A DNA stretch of 40,484 nucleotides from the NCBI GenBank assembly GCA_021784125.1, contig JAJXTF010000003.1, positions 1 to 40,484 of the forward strand, read 5' to 3'. The position numbers and the translations under genes are program-made. Positions 16,443-26,401 of the stretch are shown piece after piece. The first letter of the stretch is position 1; each line of letters opens with the position of its first letter. Below the pieces are notes generated by a model. The model was not told where the DNA came from, made no database searches, and saw nothing but the letters and a program-made list of their open reading frames with translations. Source of the DNA: Pseudomonadota bacterium. GTDB lineage: Bacteria; Pseudomonadota; Gammaproteobacteria; Burkholderiales; Casimicrobiaceae.

Positions 16443-18375
16443 GTACCTGGAGGGCGGCGCGGATCTGCTCCAGCGCGCCCGGATCCTCGATGGTCGTCAG
16501 GTCGCCGGGGTCGCGCCCCTCGGCGAGCGCCTGGATCGAGCGGCGCAGCAGCTTGCCCGAGCGCGTCTTGGGCAGCAGCGTCACGAAATGCACGCGTGCC
16601 GGACGCCCGATCGCGCCCAGCTCGCGGTCGACCGTCTGCATCACTTCCTGCTGCATCGCCGCGACCCCTGCCGCATCGGCGACTCGCGATGCGTCCCGGA
16701 CGACGGCGAAGGCGATCGGCACCTGGCCCTTGACGGCATCCTGGACGCCGACGACGGCGACCTCGGCGATGCCCGCGTGGGCCTGCACCGCTTCCTCGAT
16801 CTCGCGCGTGCCGATCCGGTGGCCGGCGACGTTGATCACGTCGTCGGTGCGACCCAGCACGAAGTAGTAGCCGTCGGCGTCGCGCATCGCCCAGTCGAAG
16901 GTCGAATAGACCTCGCGGCCCGGGATCGTCCGGTAGTAGGTCGACACGTAGCGCTCGTCGTTGCCCCAGACCGTGCTCATGCAGCCGGGCGGCAGCGGCG
17001 GCGCGATGGTCAGCACCCCTTTCTCGCCCGGTCCCGCGTCGCGGCCGGTGACCCCGTCGACGAGCTTCACGTCGTAGCCGTAGACCGGGAACGACGGCGA
17101 CCCGAACTTGCGCGGCGTGTCGGCGACGCCGGGCTGCGCCGAGAGGATCGGCCAGCCGGTCTCGGTCTGCCAGTAGTTGTCGACGACCGGCACGCCCAGC
17201 GCGTCGGCCGCCCAGCGCGCCGTCGGCTCGTCCAGCGGCTCGCCGGCGAGGAACAGCCAGCGCAGCGACGACAGGTCGTGGCGCTTCATGAACGCGGGAT
17301 CCTGCTTCTTCAGCACGCGGATCGCCGTCGGCGAGGTGAACATCGTCCTCGCCTTCTGCTCCTCGACGATCTTCCACCAGATCCCCGGATCGGGTCGGAT
17401 CGGCAGGCCTTCGTAGAGGATCGTCGGCGAGCCGTTCAGCAACGGCCCGTAGACGATGTACGAGTGACCGACGACCCAGCCGATGTCGCTGGTCGTGAAC
17501 ATCGTCTCGCCGGGCGCCAGCGAGAAGATGCGCCGCATCGACGACGCCAGCGCGACCGCATAGCCTCCCGTGTCGCGCTGCACGCCCTTGGGCTGGCCGG
17601 TCGTGCCCGACGTGTAGAGGATGTACGAGGGCTCGGACGACTCGAGCCATTCGCAGGGGACGCGCGCACCCGCGTGCTCGGCGCGCGCCGCGGCGAAATC
17701 GACGTCTCGCGGCGCATGCATCGCGAGCCCCGGGTCGAGGCCGCGGTCGACCAGGATCACGTGGCGCGGCGGATGCCGCGCGATGCGCAACGCCTCATCG
17801 ACCAGCGGCTTGTAGGGGATCGTCCTGCCCCCGCGCATGCCCGCGTCCGCGGTGAACAGCAGCGCCGGACGTGCGTCGTCGATGCGCGTCGCCAGGCTCG
17901 CCGGGGCAAAGCCGCCGAACACGACCGAATGGATCGCCCCGATGCGCACGCAGGCGAGCATCGCGAACACCGCCTCGGCGATCATCGGCATGTAGATCAG
18001 CACGCGATCGCCGCGGCCCACGCCCCGCGCCTTCAGCATCGCCGCGCAGCGGTTGACCTCCTCGTACAGCTCCTGGTACGTGCAGACCCGCGACTGCCCC
18101 GTCTCGGTCGAGACGTAGATCAGCGCCGGCTGCGTGCCGCGGGCGGCCAGGTGGCGGTCGACGGCGTTGTGGCAGAGGTTCGTCCTGCCGCCCGTGAACC
18201 AGCGCGCGAACGGTGGCCGCGCATAGTCGAGCACCTGGGTGAAAGGCTCGTGCCAGTCGACGAGCTTCGCTTCCTCGCGCCAGAAGCCGTCCCGATCGGT
18301 GATCGACCGGCGATGAAATTCGGCGCAGGCGGCGATCGCGGCCTGCGTCCGGTTCGGGTCGTCGCTGCTGCCCAT
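16438..18375 (-). CDS. prpE: Propionate--CoA ligase (PrpE)
   Basis: A 645-aa AMP-forming acyl-CoA synthetase that activates propionate to propionyl-CoA via propionyl-AMP. The AMP-binding P-loop is YTSGTTGQPKG. GAIHSVVFGGFAP, PYKPLVDEA and FTSPTAIRVLKKQDP match the PrpE branch rather than acetyl-CoA synthetase Acs. The A10 lysine is in RSGKLLRRSI, the usual acylation-controlled site. An unusually strong ribosome binding site, GGAGGAGGAG, precedes the ATG. acuI is 73 bases upstream on the same strand, giving two routes into propionyl-CoA, which PrpC uses about 16 kb away. The distinction from Acs rests on motif memory and context. Confidence 0.9.
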   Translation of the reverse strand: MGSSDDPNRTQAAIAACAEFHRRSITDRDGFWREEAKLVDWHEPFTQVLDYARPPFARWFTGGRTNLCHNAVDRHLAARGTQPALIYVSTETGQSRVCTYQELYEEVNRCAAMLKARGVGRGDRVLIYMPMIAEAVFAMLACVRIGAIHSVVFGGFAPASLATRIDDARPALLFTADAGMRGGRTIPYKPLVDEALRIARHPPRHVILVDRGLDPGLAMHAPRDVDFAAARAEHAGARVPCEWLESSEPSYILYTSGTTGQPKGVQRDTGGYAVALASSMRRIFSLAPGETMFTTSDIGWVVGHSYIVYGPLLNGSPTILYEGLPIRPDPGIWWKIVEEQKARTMFTSPTAIRVLKKQDPAFMKRHDLSSLRWLFLAGEPLDEPTARWAADALGVPVVDNYWQTETGWPILSAQPGVADTPRKFGSPSFPVYGYDVKLVDGVTGRDAGPGEKGVLTIAPPLPPGCMSTVWGNDERYVSTYYRTIPGREVYSTFDWAMRDADGYYFVLGRTDDVINVAGHRIGTREIEEAVQAHAGIAEVAVVGVQDAVKGQVPIAFAVVRDASRVADAAGVAAMQQEVMQTVDRELGAIGRPARVHFVTLLPKTRSGKLLRRSIQALAEGRDPGDLTTIEDPGALEQIRAALQVP

Positions 18376-18397
18376 GACGCTCCTCCTCCTGTCGGTC

Positions 18398-18416
18398 CCG
18401 GGGCCGATGACCCCGG
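18398..18416. repeat. Hairpin between acuI and prpE
   Basis: CCGGGG (18398-18403) and CCCCGG (18411-18416) can pair around a 7-base loop in the 73-base gap between acuI and prpE. It lies just upstream of the strong prpE ribosome binding site and could stabilise or separate the two messages. Short and GC-only, so modest confidence. Confidence 0.35.
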
Positions 18417-18448
18417 CTGCAATCCCCGCCGTGAGCCCTGCGGTCTGC

Positions 18449-19453
18449 CTACGGGTGAGGGTCGCCGGCGATGCGCACGACGGTGCGTCCCCGGATCATG
18501 CCCTTCAGGTAGGCATCGAAATGGGTCGGCAGCTCGTCGAAATCGATGGTACGGATCTGGTCGTGCACGCGATCGGGGCGCCACTCGACGGCCAGCTTGT
18601 TCCACAACCGCTGGCGCAGCGCCATCGGCGTGTTGGCGCTGTCGGTGCCGAGCAGATGGACGCCGCGCAGGATGAATGGCGCGACGGTGGTCGGCAGACT
18701 CATGCTCGCGGCCAGGCCGACGGCGGCGACGGTGCCGCCAATCTTCGAGCTCGCGAGCAGCCAGGCAAGGATGTCGCCACCCAGGTTGTCCACCGCCCCC
18801 GCCCAGGTCGCCTTTTCCAGCGGGCGGATCTTCGACAGGTCGACCGCGGAACGCAGCATGACCTCGTGCGCACCGATGCTCCGCAGATAATCGGCCTCGT
18901 CGCCCTTGCCGGTGATCGCGACCACCTGGTAACCCTGCTTGGCGAGGATCTCGATCGCGACCGAGCCGACGCCACCCGTCGCGCCGGTGACCGCGACCGG
19001 CCCGTTCGCCGGGGCGAGGCCGTTGTGCTGCATCAGGTGGATCGCCAGCGCCGCCGTGTAGCCCGCCGTGCCCAGCGCCATCGCGTCGAAGGCGGTCATG
19101 CTCTCCGGCCTGCGCACGACCCAATCGGCGGGCACGCGGACGAACTCGGCGTAGCCGCCGTCATGGCCCACGCCCAGGTCGTAGCCGGTGACGATCACCT
19201 TGTCGCCGGCCTTGAAGCGGGCATCGGCCGACGACTCGACCGTTCCCGCCGTGTCGATGCCGGCGACGGTCGGGAACTTGCGCATGATCTTTCCCGTGCC
19301 GTTGTACGAAAGCGCGTCCTTGTAGTTGATCGTCGAATACTTGGTGCGGATCACCACGTCGCCCGGATCGAGCTCGTCGATGCGCATGGTGACGAAGCGG
19401 CTCGTCACGACGCCGTCCTCCTGGAACGTGCGATAGGCCTTGAATGTCTGCAC
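18449..19453 (-). CDS. acuI: Acryloyl-CoA reductase / YhdH-type MDR oxidoreductase (AcuI)
   Basis: A 334-aa zinc-independent medium-chain reductase of the AcuI/YhdH branch. AcuI reduces acryloyl-CoA with NADPH to propionyl-CoA and detoxifies acrylate-derived intermediates. Motifs include YSTINYKDALSYNGTGKI, the PTVAGIDTAGTV segment and the Rossmann VTGATGGVGSVAIEILAKQG. The GTG start at 19453 is supported by a perfect AGGAG 7 bases upstream. Its neighbour prpE makes the same product from propionate, which strengthens the AcuI assignment over a generic quinone oxidoreductase. Confidence 0.85.
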   Translation of the reverse strand: MQTFKAYRTFQEDGVVTSRFVTMRIDELDPGDVVIRTKYSTINYKDALSYNGTGKIMRKFPTVAGIDTAGTVESSADARFKAGDKVIVTGYDLGVGHDGGYAEFVRVPADWVVRRPESMTAFDAMALGTAGYTAALAIHLMQHNGLAPANGPVAVTGATGGVGSVAIEILAKQGYQVVAITGKGDEADYLRSIGAHEVMLRSAVDLSKIRPLEKATWAGAVDNLGGDILAWLLASSKIGGTVAAVGLAASMSLPTTVAPFILRGVHLLGTDSANTPMALRQRLWNKLAVEWRPDRVHDQIRTIDFDELPTHFDAYLKGMIRGRTVVRIAGDPHP

Positions 19454-19501
19454 GGGTTTCTCCTGGCGCCCGCGGGCGCGACGGTGGGAAGGATGCGGCG
19501 C

Positions 19502-20650
19502 CTATTCCGGGGCCCCGGTCGGCGTTCCGTCGGTCATGTGCGGCAGCGCCATGTAGTCGCGCGTGCGCATTTCGATCAGTCGACTGACGGTACGCGGAAA
19601 TTCGTCCGCGTGCGGTCCCTCGAGGTACAGCGACTCGGCCGACACGGCCGCGGATGCGACGAGCTTCACGCGATGATCGTACAGGATGTCGATCAGCCAC
19701 GTGAAGCGCCTTGCCTGGTCAGCCGAGCCGGCATCCATGCGCGGAATGCCCGACAGGAAGACGACCGCGAACCGCCGGGCGATCTCGAGGTAGTCGCGCT
19801 GCGAGCGGGGCCCGTCGCACAGTGCCGCGAAATCGAACCACACGACGCTGCCCGCACGGTACCTCGCGACCACCGACCGGCCTTCGACCTCGAAACGCAG
19901 CTCCTCGTCGGGGCCGGCGCGCATGTGCTCGAAGACGGCGCGCATCGCCGCGTCGGCCGCCGGACCGGCCGGCACGTGCCAGATCGTCAGGTGCTCCAGC
20001 GCCTGCAGCCTGTAGTCGACGCCCGCATCGACCTCGACGACGTCGAGCCAGTGCTTGATCAGGTCGATCGCCGGCAGGAAGCGTTCGCGCAGCAGTCCGT
20101 CGGGCCACAGCCTGTCGGGCGCGTAGTTGGAGGTCATCACCAGCACGACGCCCGACTCGAACAGCGCGGACAGAAGCCGGCCCAGGATCATCGCGTCCGC
20201 GATGTCGGAGACGTGGAATTCGTCGAAGCAGATCAGGCGATAGCGCCTGGCGATCTGCACGGCGACGGTCGCGAGCGGATCGGCCTCGTCCTTCAACGCC
20301 CCGAGCGCGACGTGGATCTCGCGCATGAAAGCGTGGAAGTGGATGCGCGTCTTGCGCCGGACGGCCACCGTCGCGTAGAAGCTGTCCATCAGCAGACTCT
20401 TGCCGCGCCCGACGCCTCCCCACAGGTAGACGCCGCGCGGGACCTCGGGGGACGCGAAAAGCCTCCGGAGCTTCGACTGTCGCGCCACCCGGAACGCGGC
20501 GAGCTCGTCGGCAAGGTACTGCAGGCGCTCCAGCGCCGCCACCTGCGAATGGTCGAGGCTCGCGTGTCGGCGGTCGAGCAGCGGTTCGAGGTAATCGATC
20601 AGCGCGCCCTGGCGGCGCGTGATCTGGCCGGGAAAATCGGCTGCGCTCAA
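19502..20650 (-). CDS. zapE: Cell division ATPase ZapE (AFG1-like)
   Basis: A 382-aa AAA ATPase. Walker A is GGVGRGKS (78-85) and Walker B is LICFDEF (139-145); sensor-like VLVMTSNYAPDRLW follows. ZapE acts at the division site and destabilises FtsZ filaments under oxygen-limited or heat stress. The start is TTG at 20650 with no Shine-Dalgarno, which is unusual; no better in-frame start lies upstream. It follows lpdA by 61 bases, the normal betaproteobacterial position. Confidence 0.93.
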   Translation of the reverse strand: MSAADFPGQITRRQGALIDYLEPLLDRRHASLDHSQVAALERLQYLADELAAFRVARQSKLRRLFASPEVPRGVYLWGGVGRGKSLLMDSFYATVAVRRKTRIHFHAFMREIHVALGALKDEADPLATVAVQIARRYRLICFDEFHVSDIADAMILGRLLSALFESGVVLVMTSNYAPDRLWPDGLLRERFLPAIDLIKHWLDVVEVDAGVDYRLQALEHLTIWHVPAGPAADAAMRAVFEHMRAGPDEELRFEVEGRSVVARYRAGSVVWFDFAALCDGPRSQRDYLEIARRFAVVFLSGIPRMDAGSADQARRFTWLIDILYDHRVKLVASAAVSAESLYLEGPHADEFPRTVSRLIEMRTRDYMALPHMTDGTPTGAPE

Positions 20651-20711
20651 GGGATCGGTGTCGGAGGCGGTTGCAAGGGCCGAAGGAAGCTGCGGCGCCC
20701 GGCTCCCGAGA

Positions 20712-22139
20712 TCAGAGGTTCAGGGTCCGCTTGTCGACCGCGAGCGCGGCTTCCTTCGTCGCTTCCGACAGCGACGGGTGCGCGTGGCAGATGCGCGCCA
20801 GGTCCTCGCTGGCCGCGCCGAATTCCATGGCGACCACGCCCTCGGCGATCAATTCGCTGGCCATCGGTCCGATGACGTGCATGCCCAGGATGCGGTCGGT
20901 CGCGGCGTCGGCGAGGATCTTGACGAAGCCGGTGGTGTCGCCCAGCGCGCGCGCGCGGCCGTTGGCCGAGAAGGGGAAGCTCCCGGCGCGATACGCAATC
21001 CCCGCGGCCTTCAGCTGCTGCTCGGTCTGCCCAACCCAGGCGATCTCCGGCGACGTGTATATCACCCAGGGGACGGTGTTGAAATCGACGTGGCCGTGCT
21101 CCCCGGCGATGCGCTCGGCGACCGCCACGCCCTCCTCCTCGGCCTTGTGCGCGAGCATCGGTCCGCGGACCACGTCGCCGATCGCCCAGACGCCCGGCAG
21201 GCCGGTCCGGCAATCGGCGTCGACCTCGACGAATCCGCGCGCGTCGAGCTTCAGTCCGACTGCCTGGCCGTTGAGACCTGCGGTGGTCGGCAGGCGCCCG
21301 ATCGACACGATCAGACGATCGAAGCTCGCGCTCTGTCCCGCCCCGGAAGCATCCTTGTAATCGACGTCGACGCGATCCTTGTCCACGCGCACGGCGCCGA
21401 TCGCGACGCCGAAATGCATCGCGAGACCCTGCTTGCCGAAGGCTTTCTGCGCTTCCCTGGCGATCGCCTCGTCCGCGGCGGGAAGCAGCGCCGGGAGCGC
21501 CTCGAGGATCGTGACCTCGGCGCCCAGGCGCCGCCAGACGCTGCCCATCTCCAGGCCGATGACGCCGGCGCCGACGACCCCCAGCCGCTTCGGGACCTCG
21601 GGAATCGCGAGCGCTCCCGCGTTGTCGAGTACCCGCTGGCCGTCGAACGGCGCCCCGGGGAGCGCGCGCGGCGTCGAACCCGTCGCCACGATCACGTGGT
21701 GCGCCGTCAGCGACGCGGCGCCGGGCCCCACGACTGTGACCTTCCATCGCTCGCCGTCCCGGCCCGCGAACGAGCCGCGTCCGTGGAAGAAGGCGATCTT
21801 GTTCTTCTTGAACAGGTACAGGATGCCGTCGTTGTTCTGCCGGACCACCCTGTCCTTGCGGGCGAGCATCCTCGCGACGTCGATCGTGAGGCCGGACACG
21901 CCGATGCCGTGGTCGGCGAAGGCGTGGCCCGCGTGCTCGAAGTTCTCCGACGACTGCAGCAGCGCCTTGGAGGGAATGCAGCCGACGTTGGTGCAGGTTC
22001 CGCCGGGCGCGGGCTTGCCGTCGGGACGCGCGCCGTCGTCGATGCACGCGGTCGAAAGGCCCAGTTGCGCGGCGCGGATCGCGGCGATGTAGCCGCCGGG
22101 ACCGCCCCCGATCACGACGACGTCGAAGTTATCTGCCAT
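20712..22139 (-). CDS. lpdA: Dihydrolipoyl dehydrogenase (E3 of 2-oxoglutarate dehydrogenase)
   Basis: A 475-aa FAD flavoprotein that reoxidises dihydrolipoamide on SucB, passing electrons to NAD. FAD-binding [10 protein letters not shown] is at 11-20, the redox disulfide GGTCTNVGC at 46-54 (Cys49-Cys54), and the NAD-binding [13 protein letters not shown] follows. The C-terminal catalytic histidine is in HAHPSLSEA. It lies 60 bases downstream of sucB; that gap contains a REP-like repeat. Standard length. Confidence 0.97.
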   Translation of the reverse strand: MADNFDVVVIGGGPGGYIAAIRAAQLGLSTACIDDGARPDGKPAPGGTCTNVGCIPSKALLQSSENFEHAGHAFADHGIGVSGLTIDVARMLARKDRVVRQNNDGILYLFKKNKIAFFHGRGSFAGRDGERWKVTVVGPGAASLTAHHVIVATGSTPRALPGAPFDGQRVLDNAGALAIPEVPKRLGVVGAGVIGLEMGSVWRRLGAEVTILEALPALLPAADEAIAREAQKAFGKQGLAMHFGVAIGAVRVDKDRVDVDYKDASGAGQSASFDRLIVSIGRLPTTAGLNGQAVGLKLDARGFVEVDADCRTGLPGVWAIGDVVRGPMLAHKAEEEGVAVAERIAGEHGHVDFNTVPWVIYTSPEIAWVGQTEQQLKAAGIAYRAGSFPFSANGRARALGDTTGFVKILADAATDRILGMHVIGPMASELIAEGVVAMEFGAASEDLARICHAHPSLSEATKEAALAVDKRTLNL

Positions 22140-22160
22140 GGCGCGGGATTCGGTTCGTCA

Positions 22161-22196
22161 CCCTTTCCCGCGTGCGGGATAGGGCCGGGATGAGGG
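22161..22196. repeat. REP-like palindromic repeat, copy 2 (sucB-lpdA gap)
   Basis: CCCTTTCCCGC (22161-22171) pairs with GCGGGATAGGG (22174-22184), 10 of 11 positions. It is followed by GGGATGAGGG (22187-22196), again a partial direct copy of the right arm. The layout is the same as the element at 8618-8653. Both fill short gaps inside operons, so they may cap or adjust individual message segments. Confidence 0.65.
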
Positions 22197-22199
22197 AGT

Positions 22200-23447
22200 T
22201 CACAGGTCGAGCAGCAGGCGCGCCGGATCCTCGAGCGCCTCCTTGATCGCGACCAGCGACAGCACGGCCTCGCGCCCGTCGATGATCCGGTGATCGTAGG
22301 ACTGCGCCAGGTAGTTCATCGGCCGCACGACGATCTGGCCGCTTTCGACCACCGCGCGATCCCTGGTCGCATGCACGCCGAGGATCGCCGATTGCGGCGG
22401 ATTGATGATGGGCGTGGACAGCATCGACCCGAACACCCCGCCGTTGCTGATCGTGTACGTGCCTCCGGTCAGCTCCTCGACGGTCAGCTTGCCGTCCTGG
22501 GCGCGCTTGCCGTACTCGGCGATCTGGCGCTCGATGTCGGCGATCGACATCTGGTCGGCGTCGCGCAGGATCGGCACGACCAGGCCGCGCGGACTGCCGA
22601 CTGCGATGCCGATGTCGTAGTAGCCGTGATAGACGATGTCGCTGCCGTCGATCGACGCATTGACCAGCGGAAACTTCTTCAGCGCATGCACGGCGGCCTT
22701 GACGAAGAAACCCATGAAGCCGAGCTTGACGCCGTGCTCTTTCTCGAAGCGCTCCTTGTAGCGGTTGCGCAGGTCGATCACCGGCTGCATGTTGACTTCG
22801 TTGAACGTCGTCAGGATCGCTGCCGTCGACTGCGACTGCACGAGTCGCTCCGCCACGCGGGCGCGCAGCCGCGACATCGGCACCCGCTGCTCGGGACGGA
22901 TGCCGAGGGCGGCGGGCAGCGGGACGACCGGCACCGGCCGGGCCGAAGCTGCAGCGCCCTGGGTCGCGGGCACCGTCGCAGGCGCGCCCGCTGCTCCTTC
23001 GCCTGCGGAGGCGAGGACGTCGCCCTTGGTGATCCTCCCGCCACGTCCGGTGCCGGGAATCGTCGCCTGGTCGAGCCCCTGGTCGGCGATCATCTTCCGC
23101 GCCGCCGGCATCGCGCTGGCGGCAGCCGCGGACGGCGGCTTCGCTTCCGCCGCTGCGGCGGGCGCGGCGGGCGAGGCTGCCGCCGCACCGGCGGCTGAAG
23201 CGCCCTTCGCCGCAGTGTCGATCACCGCGATCACGTCGTTCGACTTGACTGTCGAACCGTCGGGCTGCGCGATCTCGACCAGCACGCCGTCGCCCGGCGC
23301 CGGCAGCTCGAGCACGACCTTGTCGGTCTCGACGTCGATCAAGTTCTCGTCGCGCCGGACCGCCTCGCCCGCCTTCTTGTGCCAGGTCAGAAGCGTCGCC
23401 TCGGCGACGGACTCCGGGAGTTGCGGGACTTTCACTTCGATTCTCAT
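22200..23447 (-). CDS. sucB: Dihydrolipoyllysine succinyltransferase (E2 of 2-oxoglutarate dehydrogenase)
   Basis: A 415-aa E2 subunit that moves the succinyl group from E1 to CoA. The lipoyl domain is residues 1-77, with the lipoylated lysine in ETDKV (Lys43). An Ala/Pro-rich linker leads to the E3-binding domain at about 105-150 ([21 protein letters not shown]), then a second linker and the catalytic domain from about 185. The catalytic SYDHRIIDG is near the C-terminus. A single lipoyl domain is normal for SucB. It lies 52 bases after sucA. Confidence 0.97.
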   Translation of the reverse strand: MRIEVKVPQLPESVAEATLLTWHKKAGEAVRRDENLIDVETDKVVLELPAPGDGVLVEIAQPDGSTVKSNDVIAVIDTAAKGASAAGAAAASPAAPAAAAEAKPPSAAAASAMPAARKMIADQGLDQATIPGTGRGGRITKGDVLASAGEGAAGAPATVPATQGAAASARPVPVVPLPAALGIRPEQRVPMSRLRARVAERLVQSQSTAAILTTFNEVNMQPVIDLRNRYKERFEKEHGVKLGFMGFFVKAAVHALKKFPLVNASIDGSDIVYHGYYDIGIAVGSPRGLVVPILRDADQMSIADIERQIAEYGKRAQDGKLTVEELTGGTYTISNGGVFGSMLSTPIINPPQSAILGVHATRDRAVVESGQIVVRPMNYLAQSYDHRIIDGREAVLSLVAIKEALEDPARLLLDL

Positions 23448-23499
23448 GGGACCGCTCTCGTTGTTGTCTCCCGATCAGACGATCGGGGCACCTTTCCGT

Positions 23500-26340
23500 T
23501 CACCGCGCGGGCAGCATCTCGCCGGACTTGAGCTCGTCGGCAAATGCGTCCTCGACGAGCTGCTTCTGCTCGGCGTTGTGCTTGGCGGCATAGCCGACCG
23601 CAGTGGACGCCGACACCGGACGGCCCGCGTAGGCGAGCAGCTTCTTCCTGTCGATGTCGGCGCGCATGTAGGCATTGAGCCGGTACCACGCGCCCTGGTT
23701 CTGCGGCTCTTCCTGGCACCAGACGACCTCCTTCGCCGCCGCGTATTTCCCGACCTCGCGCCGGTACTCGTCGTGGGGGAACGGGTACTGCTGCTCCAGC
23801 CGCAGGATCGCGACGTCGTCGATCCTGCGCTCGCGCCGGTGGGCGAGGAGCTCGTAGTAGACCTTGCCCGAGCAGACGATGACCCGCTTCACCTTCTTCG
23901 GGTCGATCCGATCCACTTCGCCGATGACGTTGTGGAAGGCGCCCTTCGCGAGATCCTCCAGCGTGGACACCGCCTCCTTGTGTCGCAGCAGGCTCTTGGG
24001 CGTCATGACGATCAGCGGCTTGCGGAAGTGGCGGATCATCTGCCGGCGCAGCAGGTGAAACACCTGGGCCGGGGTCGAGGGCACGACGACCTGCATGTTG
24101 TGCTGCGCGCAAAGCTGCAGGTAGCGCTCGGGGCGCGCCGACGAATGCTCGGGCCCCTGGCCTTCGTAGCCGTGCGGCAGGAACAGCACCAGGTCGCAGA
24201 TCCGGCCCCATTTCACCTCGCCGGCGCTGATGAACTGGTCGATGACCACCTGCGCGCCGTTGGCGAAATCGCCGAACTGGGCTTCCCAGATCACGAGCTG
24301 CGAAGGCTCCGAGGTCGTGTAGCCGTATTCGAATCCGAGCACGGCGTTCTCGGTCAGCACCGAATCGATGATCTCGCAGTCGGCCTGCCCCTCGCGGATG
24401 TGCTGCAGCGGGATCCAGATGCCGGCATCCCATTTCTCGCGGTTCTGGTCGTGCAGCACGGCATGGCGATGCGAGAACGTGCCGCGGCCGACGTCCTCGC
24501 CGGAGATGCGCACGCCGTAGTTCTGGTCGAGCAGCGACGCGTAGGCGAGGATTTCGCCCATGCCCCAGTCGACCGGGTGCCTGCCCTCGACCATCGCGCG
24601 CCGGTCGGCCATCAGCTTCTCGACCCGCGGATGGAGCTTGAAATCGGCGGGCACGGCGGTCGCCTTCGCGCCGAGCTCCTTCAGGTGCGCGAGCGGCACC
24701 GTGGTGTCGGCGGGATCCGTCCAGTGGCGGTCCTTGTACGGGGTCCAGTCGACGATGAACGGCGGCTTGTAGTTCGACAGGACCGTCGTGTTCGTGTGAT
24801 AGCCCTTGTCCATCGCGGCGCGGTAGGTCGCGATCATCGCGTCGGCTTCCTCGGCGGTGACCACGCCCTCGGCGATCAGCCGGTCGGCGTAGAGCTTGCG
24901 CGTGCCGGGATGCTGGGCGATCTTCTTGTACATCAGCGGCTGCGTGATCATCGGCTCGTCGGCCTCGTTGTGGCCGAGGCGGCGGAAGCAGACGAGGTCG
25001 ATGAACACGTCCTTGTGGTACTTCTGCCGGTAGTCGAGCGCGATCTCGGTCGCGAGCAGGCAGGCCTCCGGATCGTCGCCGTTCACGTGCAGGATCGGCG
25101 CCTCGATCATCTTGGCGACGTCGGTGCAGTAGAGCGTGCCGCGGGTGTCGCGCGGATCGGACGTCGTGAATCCGATCTGGTTGTTGATGACGATGTGCAC
25201 CGTGCCGCCGGTGTAGTAGCCGCGGGTCTGCGCCATGTTCAGGCATTCCTGCACGACGCCCTGTCCGGCGATCGCGGCGTCGCCGTGGATCAGCACCGGC
25301 AGCACCTGGTCGCCGCGGGCATCCTTGCGCCGGTGCTGGCGCGCGCGCACGCTGCCCTCGACGACGGGGTTGACGATTTCGAGGTGCGACGGATTGAAGG
25401 CCAGCGTCACGTGCACGGGACCGCCCGGCGTCGAGATGTCGGACGAGAATCCCTGGTGGTACTTGACGTCACCCGCGGGCAGCACCTGCGCGCCCTTGCC
25501 CTCGAACTCGGAAAAGAGGTCGGAAGGCATCTTGCCCAGCGTGTTGACCAGCACGTTGAGGCGTCCCCGGTGCGCCATGCCCAGCACGATCTCCTGGACG
25601 CCGGCCGCGCCGGCGCGCTGGATCAGCAGATCGAGCATCGGCGTCATCGAATCGCCGCCCTCGCCCGAGAAGCGCTTCTGGCCGACGTACTTGGTGTGCA
25701 GGTAGCGCTCGAGGGTCTCGGCGGCGGTCAGGCGCTCCAGGATGCGCCTGCGCTGCTCGGTGCTGTAGTTCGGCTGGGAGCGGATGGGCTCGAGGCGCTC
25801 CTGGACGAAGCGCTTGACCAGAGTGTCCGAGATGTACATGTACTCGGCGCCCAGCGTCCGCGTGTACGTCTGCTTCAGGGCCTCGACGATGTCGCGCAGG
25901 CGCATCCGTGCGCCGCCGCCCTTGAAGGAGCCGACGTCGAACTCGGTGTCGAGGTCGGCCTCGGTGAAGCCGTAGGTGCGCAGGTCGAGGTCGGGAATGT
26001 ACGCCGGCTCCTGCCGCTGCAGCGGGTCGAGGCTCGCGTGCAGCATCCCGAGGGTGCGGAACTTGCCGATCATCTGCAGGACGAGCACCTGCTTGTGCAT
26101 CGTCGCCGCATCGACCATCGCGCCGGCGATCCGTCGGCTCTTCGCGAGCTCGCGGAAGGACTCGACGACCGGCGCGTGCGGCACGTCGGCCGCGTCGCCC
26201 TTCAGCTCGTCGAAGTACTCGCGCCACTCGGGAGGAACGCGGGCCGGGTCGGCGAGGTAGCTCTCGTATAGCTCCTCGACGAACGGCGCATTGCCGCCGA
26301 ACAGCGTGCTCGTCGATTCCAGGTCCTTCATCGTGCCCAT
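23500..26340 (-). CDS. sucA: 2-Oxoglutarate dehydrogenase E1 component
   Basis: A 946-aa thiamine-diphosphate enzyme that decarboxylates 2-oxoglutarate and succinylates the SucB lipoyl arm. The N-terminal NAPFVEELYESYLADP is the E2-binding tail typical of SucA. IVLGMAHRGRLNVLVNTLGK and the HVNGDDPEACL thiamine-diphosphate region are intact, as are the C-terminal WCQEEPQNQGAW motif and GRPVSASTAVG. The first ATG (26340) has GAGG at good spacing; a second ATG lies 3 codons in. It is 61 bases downstream of gltA. Confidence 0.98.
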   Translation of the reverse strand: MGTMKDLESTSTLFGGNAPFVEELYESYLADPARVPPEWREYFDELKGDAADVPHAPVVESFRELAKSRRIAGAMVDAATMHKQVLVLQMIGKFRTLGMLHASLDPLQRQEPAYIPDLDLRTYGFTEADLDTEFDVGSFKGGGARMRLRDIVEALKQTYTRTLGAEYMYISDTLVKRFVQERLEPIRSQPNYSTEQRRRILERLTAAETLERYLHTKYVGQKRFSGEGGDSMTPMLDLLIQRAGAAGVQEIVLGMAHRGRLNVLVNTLGKMPSDLFSEFEGKGAQVLPAGDVKYHQGFSSDISTPGGPVHVTLAFNPSHLEIVNPVVEGSVRARQHRRKDARGDQVLPVLIHGDAAIAGQGVVQECLNMAQTRGYYTGGTVHIVINNQIGFTTSDPRDTRGTLYCTDVAKMIEAPILHVNGDDPEACLLATEIALDYRQKYHKDVFIDLVCFRRLGHNEADEPMITQPLMYKKIAQHPGTRKLYADRLIAEGVVTAEEADAMIATYRAAMDKGYHTNTTVLSNYKPPFIVDWTPYKDRHWTDPADTTVPLAHLKELGAKATAVPADFKLHPRVEKLMADRRAMVEGRHPVDWGMGEILAYASLLDQNYGVRISGEDVGRGTFSHRHAVLHDQNREKWDAGIWIPLQHIREGQADCEIIDSVLTENAVLGFEYGYTTSEPSQLVIWEAQFGDFANGAQVVIDQFISAGEVKWGRICDLVLFLPHGYEGQGPEHSSARPERYLQLCAQHNMQVVVPSTPAQVFHLLRRQMIRHFRKPLIVMTPKSLLRHKEAVSTLEDLAKGAFHNVIGEVDRIDPKKVKRVIVCSGKVYYELLAHRRERRIDDVAILRLEQQYPFPHDEYRREVGKYAAAKEVVWCQEEPQNQGAWYRLNAYMRADIDRKKLLAYAGRPVSASTAVGYAAKHNAEQKQLVEDAFADELKSGEMLPAR

Positions 26341-26401
26341 TGCCCGTACCTCGTCGCTTCAGTTCGTTGCCATGTCGAGCGGCGCCGTCCTGCACCCCAG
26401 C

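Noticed and set aside
15014-17650. 878-codon minus-strand ORF spanning prpE, the usp gene and asparaginase
   Set aside because: Crosses gene boundaries and the convergent gap; composition matches a frame-shifted reading of known genes.
22765-26271. 1168-codon plus-strand ORF opposite sucA and sucB
   Set aside because: Strongly repetitive Arg/His/Leu/Asp composition typical of the antisense frame of a GC-rich gene; both strands cannot be coding and SucA/SucB are unmistakable.
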